Positions 59,360-64,000 of a stretch of DNA of 64,000 bases are shown one piece after another. The notes under the pieces were generated by a model. It had not been told where the DNA came from, did no database searches, and saw only the letters and a program-made list of their open reading frames with translations. Location of the stretch: contig JAJNDK010000009.1 of assembly GCA_021156365.1 (NCBI GenBank), positions 62,001-126,000 of the forward strand, read 5' to 3'. The translations under genes and the position numbers were made by a program. Position 1 is the stretch's first letter; each line of letters opens with the position of its first letter. The stretch is from Bacteroidota bacterium (GTDB taxonomy: Bacteria > Bacteroidota > Bacteroidia > B-17B0 > Aurantibacillaceae).

Positions 59360-59611
59360 ATGCCTAAAGCTATACCAGACGAAAGAGGCTTCAAATTCAG
59401 GTTTTTTTCGAATGAAAGCCATGAGCCACCTCATGTCCATGTTTTTAAAGGAAATGGAGATTTTCCAAAAGCAAAGTGGTGGCTCCTGCCAAAACCGGAA
59501 TTAGAGTATTCAGACGGATTTACAGTACAGGAACACCGGATAATAGAGGAGATAATCCAGACCAGGTATAAAGACATGGTGAAAAAATGGAAGGAACATT
59601 TTAAGCATTAA
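59360..59611 (+). CDS. DUF4160 domain protein
   Basis: An 83-residue protein: FKFRFFSNESHEPPHVHVFKGNGDFPKAKWWLLPKPELEYSDGFTVQEHRIIEEIIQ is the DUF4160 signature (EPPHVHV and a conserved Lys-Trp segment). Members are usually encoded next to a DUF2442 gene, as here (59619, 7 bp downstream). The pair is often listed as a putative toxin-antitoxin-like module, though activity is unproven. ATG 59360 was chosen because the GTG at 59354 lies in the -7 box. Confidence 0.85.
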   Translation: MPKAIPDERGFKFRFFSNESHEPPHVHVFKGNGDFPKAKWWLLPKPELEYSDGFTVQEHRIIEEIIQTRYKDMVKKWKEHFKH

Positions 59612-59618
59612 ACAAATT

Positions 59619-60173
59619 ATGGCAGCAGTTAAAAAAAAATATCCCGAGCAGAAAGATAAGTTGATCGCAGCAGCAGAAGCATCTGCTGTATATACGATGC
59701 TTACCAAAAAAGAACAGGAGCTCCTGAATGCTATCCAGGCCAAACCGACTTTTACATCCATAAATGTACTTGAAACCAATAACAGCGGGTTGAAGAAAAT
59801 CTTAAAAAAAATAACCAAAGCATTAACCGGTAAGCAATCCATCGATATTCCTTCGAAGGATTATGTAGATCAGTTTATTGATAAAGAAAAACTCCAGATT
59901 ACAACTATTGTTATTGACAAAAGTCACGACCGTATGCTTTTCCTTCTAAACAATGGAGCCACTCTTCAGGAAAAAATATCCAGGTACCCGCTCTTAAATA
60001 AGGCAAGTGAGAAGAAACTCAAAAATTATGGCCTGTATGCAGGAAATACATGTGTTGAATGGACAGAGTTGGATGAGGATCTATCGCTCCGTGGATTATT
60101 GAAAGATATTGTATTCGATCCATTGGTAAAATCTTTAAGAGGGCGGGAAGGCTTTGTTTTATCTAACGGCTAA
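59619..60173 (+). CDS. DUF2442 domain protein with N-terminal extension
   Basis: A 184-residue protein. The C-terminal 80 residues (ITTIVIDKSHDRMLFLLNNGATLQEKISRYPLLNKASEKKLKNYGLYAGNTCVEWTELDEDLSLRGLL) are the DUF2442 fold. The N-terminal 95 residues are an extension: Lys/Ala-rich helices and a segment resembling a DNA-binding or coiled-coil region (YTMLTKKEQELLNAIQ, GLKKILKKITKALTGK). DUF2442 alone is about 80 residues, so the fusion is notable. It lies 7 bp after the DUF4160 gene. Confidence 0.8.
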   Translation: MAAVKKKYPEQKDKLIAAAEASAVYTMLTKKEQELLNAIQAKPTFTSINVLETNNSGLKKILKKITKALTGKQSIDIPSKDYVDQFIDKEKLQITTIVIDKSHDRMLFLLNNGATLQEKISRYPLLNKASEKKLKNYGLYAGNTCVEWTELDEDLSLRGLLKDIVFDPLVKSLRGREGFVLSNG

Positions 60174-60243
60174 GCAATGTTTTCTTTCCTTTCGCCTTTT
60201 CACGTTTCTATCAGGATCTATTAAGTCCGCATACGGCACGAAC

Positions 60244-60651
60244 TTATGCCGCATACTGACCAATCAGCTCCACCCCACTGATCTTTACAAACCGATTCTT
60301 ATAAAATGCCTTGGCGATCGTAGGTACATTGTTCTCAAAATACACATGCACGAGCTCGATGGGCAAACCGGAATTCATAATGGCATTTATCTTTGGCAGC
60401 AGCTCCTTTTTATAGACCAGGTCCCTGTAAAACACATTGCCGCCACCGGTATCAGGCTGTAATGTAAGATGGATCTTATCGTGCAGCACTTCAATTTTTG
60501 CCCGGAAGCTTTCATCGGGGTATTTGGTAAGCAGCTCTTCAAACGGTTTAACAGCCGGGTAGCGTGAGCTGTATTTGATCCCGATACGGGATGCTCTGTC
60601 CTGGTATTGCTTTATCAGTAGTTCCATGTTCGGTTTATAAAAGGTGGCCAT
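60244..60651 (-). CDS. Small soluble protein, unknown family
   Basis: A 135-residue cytoplasmic protein with no signal peptide or membrane segment. A helical start (ELLIKQYQDRASRIGI) is followed by beta-rich parts (AKIEVLHDKIHLTLQPDTGGGNVFYRDLVYKKELLPKINAIMNSGLPIELVHVYFENNVPTIAKAFYKNRFVKISGVELIGQY). I do not recognise the family. ATG at 60651 is used; Met9 (60627) is another possible start. It points towards the DUF4160/DUF2442 pair. Confidence 0.65.
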   Translation of the reverse strand: MATFYKPNMELLIKQYQDRASRIGIKYSSRYPAVKPFEELLTKYPDESFRAKIEVLHDKIHLTLQPDTGGGNVFYRDLVYKKELLPKINAIMNSGLPIELVHVYFENNVPTIAKAFYKNRFVKISGVELIGQYAA

Positions 60652-60788
60652 TGGGAATAGGTGGACTACAAAATTAGGGCCTTCCTGAAGGATTGATGGC
60701 TACGATTTATAGCAAGATGTGTTAAAAACAGGGGGAGTTGAAAACTTTCTATCCCGGAAAAAAAACAGGCATTTCCGACCTATAAGAT

Positions 60789-61140
60789 CCGGTTGGCGCG
60801 TTGACCATTGCTACTTAGCCTGTTGAGCACCGCTGGTTAGCCCGTTGACTGCTGCTCACAGGATGGCCTACCACTGCTACTTAGCCTGTTGAGCACCACT
60901 ACTTACCCCGTTGACTACTGCTCATAGGATAGCCTACCACTGCTACTTGCCCTGTTGAGCACCACTGGTTACCCCGTTGACTACTGCTCGTAGGATAGCC
61001 TACCACTGCTACTTACCCTGTTGAGCACCACTGATAGGATAGGAAACAAGCACCGGTAGGCAAGCCGACCACCACTGATAGGCCTGTTGAGCACTGCTAC
61101 TTGCCTTGTTTATCACACCTGGTAAGCAGGATGATCAGTC
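60789..61140. repeat. Tandem array: 16 monomers of 22 bp in 66-bp higher-order units
   Basis: Monomers start at 60789, 60811, 60833, 60855 and then every 22 bp to 61119, mostly beginning CT and sharing words such as CCTGTTGAGCACC, CCCCGTTGACTACTG and GGATAGCCTACCACTG. In the centre three monomer types repeat in fixed order, giving a 66-bp unit with ctacttagcc-like starts at 60811, 60877, 60943 and 61009. The outer monomers are decayed. All frames contain stops on both strands. The flanking sequence 60652-60788 and 61141-61274 has no gene that I can support. Confidence 0.9.
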
Positions 61141-61274
61141 CTTATCAAATGCGACAGATAGGGCTTTAGAAATGGATATAAGAGTTACTTCAATTGTTGC
61201 CCTGGTCTTGCCCGATGCCCTTCTACCGACAGGTAGAGCACAGAGGTAGCTACAGGGGGAGATTTTTATCCGGT

Positions 61275-62354
61275 TCAGATAAGCAGACTGAACTCCTTCT
61301 TCCCCATCGGTTTCCCGTTCACCATGATCTCTACCGCGTGCTTCCCTGCATGGTGCTTACGGGTGGTGAAATCCTTCAGCACCTGCGACTTTTTGATAAG
61401 CTCTGTTTTGCCTGGCTGCAGGTTCAGTTCTTTCAGCTTAAAGACTTTCGGAGATAGCTCCCCACCTTTCTTTACGTAGTGGATCACATAATCAACCACT
61501 AACTTCTGAGTAGTTTTCTTTTCGGAAGTAATACCGAACTCAAAGGCAAGTGTATCGCCCAATTGTAGTTTTGTTTTGTTCAACTTCAGGTTGTCGATCC
61601 GTACTTTTACGTTTTTTTCAAAGTCAAAGACCGAAAGCGAATCGGCATTTCCTTTTTTGATAAGACTGCGGCTGGCATGTTTCACGATCCAGGCCGTGTG
61701 GGGATTGCTCTTGTCCCAGGCTTTTACCATCGTCAGCATCTTGTCCGGGTTGTCTTTGGAAATATCGTTCAGGTGATTGGCCACTGATTTTTTCACATAC
61801 AGCTCCGTATCCGACCTCAGCTTTTCCAATATGTTGGCTGTTACCTGCGGGTTCTTTATAACCTCATCCAGCTTGAAAGACCAGGGCAGGCGCGGTCTCG
61901 AACCCTCTGATGCAAGACGGCGCACATGATGGTTTTTATCTTCCGCCCATTTCTCCATCACTTTGATCGTACGTTTGAAATCCTTTTTCAGGAATTCACG
62001 GATCGCAAATTCGGAAGAACCGAAAGTAGTAAAATACTTCAGAGCATCCAGCGAGGTATCGAAATCCTCCTTGCCATACAAGCCGGTAAAATCAGGGAAC
62101 ACCAGCGATACATAACCTCTCTGCACATCCGGGATCACCTTCCGGCAAAGCTCTATTTGTTTTTCAAAGGTATAGGGTAAGTGTTTGTGCAGCACCACCG
62201 ATGTATTCCGCATACGCTGGTTCAGAGAAAGATCAGCCAGACCTGTGGTGACCTCCTTTACAAATTTGTCGGCATGAAAATTCTTATCTGCCTTTGAAAA
62301 TGCTACTGCAAAGTGCCGGTAGAAAGCAGGATTGAACATGTCTCTTAATTCCAT
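61275..62354 (-). CDS. alkC: DNA alkylation repair protein, AlkC type
   Basis: A 359-residue HEAT-like repeat glycosylase that removes alkylated bases such as 3-methyladenine without flipping in the usual way. The family pattern VKKSVANHLNDISKDNPDKMLTMVKAWDKSNPHTAWIVKHASRSLIKKGN (about residues 188-238) and the ASEGSRPRLPWSFKLDEVIKNP segment near 146-168 match AlkC. A C-terminal immunoglobulin-like domain (residues about 250-359) follows, as in AlkC proteins of other bacteria. Start ATG 62354, just downstream of a dispersed repeat (62358-62377). Confidence 0.87.
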   Translation of the reverse strand: MELRDMFNPAFYRHFAVAFSKADKNFHADKFVKEVTTGLADLSLNQRMRNTSVVLHKHLPYTFEKQIELCRKVIPDVQRGYVSLVFPDFTGLYGKEDFDTSLDALKYFTTFGSSEFAIREFLKKDFKRTIKVMEKWAEDKNHHVRRLASEGSRPRLPWSFKLDEVIKNPQVTANILEKLRSDTELYVKKSVANHLNDISKDNPDKMLTMVKAWDKSNPHTAWIVKHASRSLIKKGNADSLSVFDFEKNVKVRIDNLKLNKTKLQLGDTLAFEFGITSEKKTTQKLVVDYVIHYVKKGGELSPKVFKLKELNLQPGKTELIKKSQVLKDFTTRKHHAGKHAVEIMVNGKPMGKKEFSLLI

Positions 62355-62357
62355 AGT

Positions 62358-62377
62358 AATTTGAAGATTTGAAAATG
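62358..62377. repeat. Copy of the AATTTGAAGATTTGAAAATG repeat
   Basis: Exact 20-mer also at 30415-30434, here directly before the alkC start codon. A partial complement (ATTTTCAAATT) lies at about 62425-62435, inside the 3' end of comB, so the two form an imperfect inverted repeat. Confidence 0.7.
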
Positions 62378-62417
62378 AATATAGAAAAATTAGTAAAACA
62401 ATTAGTAAATCATCAAA

Positions 62418-63134
62418 TTAACTAATTTTCAAATTGACCAGGTACTTTCCTTCCAACACGGGGATCACCGGGGCTGTATTCGGGCTGAGGCAATAGCGGA
62501 TATCTTTCTTCAGGTTCAGCTTCACGAGACGTTCTTTATGTGAAGCGTGGTTGAGGAATTTCATCGGATCATTCTTCGCCATTTCATACAGGTATTGCAG
62601 GGCAAGACATCCATCACCTAAGGCCACTTCTTTCGTGCGCTTACAGATCTCTTGCGTTACGGCACCTGCATACAAAGAATCTTCGAGATTGAATTTATTT
62701 TTCCAGCCGGAGCAAAGAAGCAGCACAGGCCGGTTCTGTTTTACGAGCCAGTCGCACAGCACATCGATATTAAGAAAAGAGCCTATTACCACTTTATATG
62801 CATTGCGTGCAGCTTCTATTGCCTGGGTTCCGTTGGTGGTAGTGAGTGCAATGGTTTGCCCTTTCACATGATCACCCATATAATCGTAAGGAGAATTCCC
62901 GAAATCAAAACCTTCTATTTTTATCGCATCACGCTCCGCGCCGGCCAGGAAACCCTGCTTTTTGTATTCCAGCGCCTCTTCCACTTTTGCTACCGGGATC
63001 ATGCGTTCCGCCCCATTGTGAAAGGCTACACATATGGCTGATGTAGCGCGCAGCACATCAATGATCACTACAATACTTTCGGCATCTTCGTAAACGGGGT
63101 ATAAAGCGGGGGAAAAACAAGCGTCGATTTTCAT
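62418..63134 (-). CDS. comB: 2-phosphosulfolactate phosphatase ComB
   Basis: A 238-residue enzyme hydrolysing 2-phosphosulfolactate to sulfolactate, known from coenzyme M biosynthesis. Family marks are CFSPALYPVYEDAESIVVIIDVLRATSAI near the start, FLAGAERDAIKIEGFDFGNSPYDY near 62-85, ALTTTNGTQAI near 96-106, IGSFLNIDVLCDWL and LLLCSGWKNKFNLEDSLYAGAV near 138-159. In Bacteroidota its role may be in making sulfonated lipids or sulfolactate rather than coenzyme M; no partner gene (comA, comC) is nearby. A TATCTTTG -7 box lies 17 nt upstream. Confidence 0.9.
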   Translation of the reverse strand: MKIDACFSPALYPVYEDAESIVVIIDVLRATSAICVAFHNGAERMIPVAKVEEALEYKKQGFLAGAERDAIKIEGFDFGNSPYDYMGDHVKGQTIALTTTNGTQAIEAARNAYKVVIGSFLNIDVLCDWLVKQNRPVLLLCSGWKNKFNLEDSLYAGAVTQEICKRTKEVALGDGCLALQYLYEMAKNDPMKFLNHASHKERLVKLNLKKDIRYCLSPNTAPVIPVLEGKYLVNLKIS

Positions 63135-63151
63135 ATAGCAGGAATGAGGAG

Positions 63152-63159
63152 CAAAGATA
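63152..63159 (-). promoter_or_regulatory. -7 box TATCTTTG for comB
   Basis: Perfect TAnnTTTG match on the minus strand. Confidence 0.5.
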
Positions 63160-63324
63160 CTATTTTACAGAAAAACTGTAAGGAATAAGTTTACCGGCTT
63201 TAATACATCTGTAGAAGATACAGGCATCTCAGGAAGTATTTCTCAGCTGGCAAACAAAATCATTCCATGCTGCGGGATACAGACATATACTTATAACTAA
63301 AAATTTGGTGGTAAAAAAAGATGC

Positions 63325-63771
63325 TTACTTCAGCATAATCCTTTTGATATGCCCTTCAATTCCCTGATCCACTATAGGCAGCAGATCTTTATCGATAAAG
63401 AAACTTTTTCTTTCATAACCAGGATAATTGATCTCGAAGAACATATTATCCTTTACGAGACTCTCCGGAATAGAAAAAAGATACAAACCATATGCATCCG
63501 TTACAACGCCCACAGAAGTACCCTTCATGGTGATCCGCGCGCCTTTTACAGGAAGATTGGTTTGGATGTCCGTGATAGAACCCCTGAAAACATATTTCTT
63601 TGCTTTGGAAGAAGAAATGATCTTACCAACAAGAAGTTTCGGAGCAGGGCTCGGATCTTCCACATTCGGCTTGTCGCCAACACCGTCAGCTTTTGCATTC
63701 ATTGCAAGCACGAAACAAAATACAAATACCGAAAGCATCGATACCACTTTGTTATGTTGGTTTACCTTCAT
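63325..63771 (-). CDS. Exported carboxypeptidase-regulatory-like domain protein
   Basis: A 148-residue protein with a signal peptide (about residues 1-28, VVSMLSVFVFCFVLAMNAKA) and one carboxypeptidase-regulatory-like beta domain from about residue 60: FRGSITDIQTNLPVKGARITMKGTSVGVVTDAYGLYLFSIPESL, as at the N-terminus of SusC-like receptors but stand-alone. The first 30 mature residues are polar and Pro-rich (KPNVEDPSPAPK). ATG 63771 was chosen over the preceding in-frame TTG. Envelope-located, role unknown. Confidence 0.8.
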   Translation of the reverse strand: MKVNQHNKVVSMLSVFVFCFVLAMNAKADGVGDKPNVEDPSPAPKLLVGKIISSSKAKKYVFRGSITDIQTNLPVKGARITMKGTSVGVVTDAYGLYLFSIPESLVKDNMFFEINYPGYERKSFFIDKDLLPIVDQGIEGHIKRIMLK

Positions 63772-63819
63772 GATCAAAAAGCTTTGATTTTGAGCAACTA
63801 AGGTAGCAAAAAAAAACTA

Positions 63820-64000
63820 TTATTTCTTCAAAAAGGGAATTTTAACAACTTTGGCTTTTATGGCTTTGTCCCTGATCTGTATGAAGATATCGCTGTCGGC
63901 TTTGGAATAAGCGGTTTCCACATACCCCATCCCGATCGCTTTGTTCAGCGTAGGCGACTGAGTGCCCGAAGTTACTTTTCCTATCACTTTGCCGGCCGCA
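63820..64000 (-). CDS. gcvT: Glycine cleavage system T protein, C-terminus (partial)
   Basis: On the minus strand the window ends inside a gene whose last 60 codons read about ...[54 protein letters not shown] and LKK before TAA at 63822-63820. [21 protein letters not shown] is typical of the GcvT C-terminal barrel, the aminomethyltransferase that passes the methylene group to tetrahydrofolate. The N-terminal part and start are outside the window. Confidence 0.85.
   Translation of the reverse strand, partial: AAGKVIGKVTSGTQSPTLNKAIGMGYVETAYSKADSDIFIQIRDKAIKAKVVKIPFLKK

Noticed and set aside
60789-61140. CRISPR array or a gene
   Set aside because: There are no unique spacers, and stop codons occur in every frame of both strands in the 66-bp unit.
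60652-61274. A gene between the DUF2442-side minus gene and alkC
   Set aside because: Only the 22-bp array and short flanks; no reading frame of reasonable length survives.

Overview
The window is a piece of a chromosome from a member of the Bacteroidota. This rests on type IX secretion (T9SS) cargo with C-terminal sorting domains (8039-8977, 13522-14535, 18668-20074), a PorT-like T9SS protein next to menG, frequent TAnnTTTG promoter boxes, a dcw cluster of Bacteroidota type (FtsI with PASTA, long MraY and Lgt insertions) and many signal peptides ending in AQ. Traits such as the comB and alkC homologues would fit a Chitinophagia- or Sphingobacteriia-like lineage, but genus cannot be read from this window. 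No rRNA, tRNA, CRISPR array or transposase gene was seen.

Layout. 1-10400: accessory region with two RibD-type reductase paralogues, a GC-rich VOC/DoxX pair, a 21-bp tandem array, small secreted and membrane proteins, an esterase, a GNAT acetyltransferase and a T9SS cargo protein. 10681-18587: metabolism and envelope maintenance (acyl-CoA dehydrogenase, AnmK, T9SS cargo, CrcB, and a tight run of Lgt, DsbA-like protein, outer-membrane barrel and omega-amidase). 18668-25180: T9SS propeller protein, EamA transporter, YceI, MltG, Hsp20 and DUF3592-like membrane proteins. 25214-33495: LRR protein, MenG, PorT, FAD-dependent dehydrogenase, RidA, Tex, DUF1572. 33544-37752: AsmA-like protein, DUF2179 protein, acyltransferase.

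37919-54068 is the division and cell-wall (dcw) operon: mraZ-rsmH-ftsL-ftsI-murE-mraY-murD-ftsW-murG-murC-ftsQ-ftsA-ftsZ. It is headed by a four-copy, 10-bp-spaced MraZ operator and closed by a strong terminator after ftsZ. Overlapping or nearly abutting genes suggest translational coupling. The cluster builds UDP-MurNAc-peptide (MurC, MurD, MurE), lipid I and II (MraY, MurG), septal glycan (FtsW, FtsI) and the Z-ring (FtsA, FtsZ, FtsQ, FtsL). murF and ddl are not in it.

54336-64000: LEA2 lipoprotein, a sigma factor coupled to a single-pass membrane protein, an ABC-F protein, a DUF4160/DUF2442 pair, a 22-bp/66-bp higher-order tandem array, AlkC, ComB, a carboxypeptidase-regulatory-like protein and the C-terminus of GcvT cut by the window edge.

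The most unusual content is non-coding. There are two independent arrays of two-helical-turn monomers (21 and 22 bp), each about 350 bp and each with a higher-order period (42 and 66 bp). A 16-bp palindrome is scattered between genes and also sits in frame inside the linkers of FtsZ and the ABC-F protein, read in different phases. Several families of long inverted repeats lie between genes. Many perfect -7 boxes lie only 3-8 nt from the start codon, suggesting leaderless transcripts.
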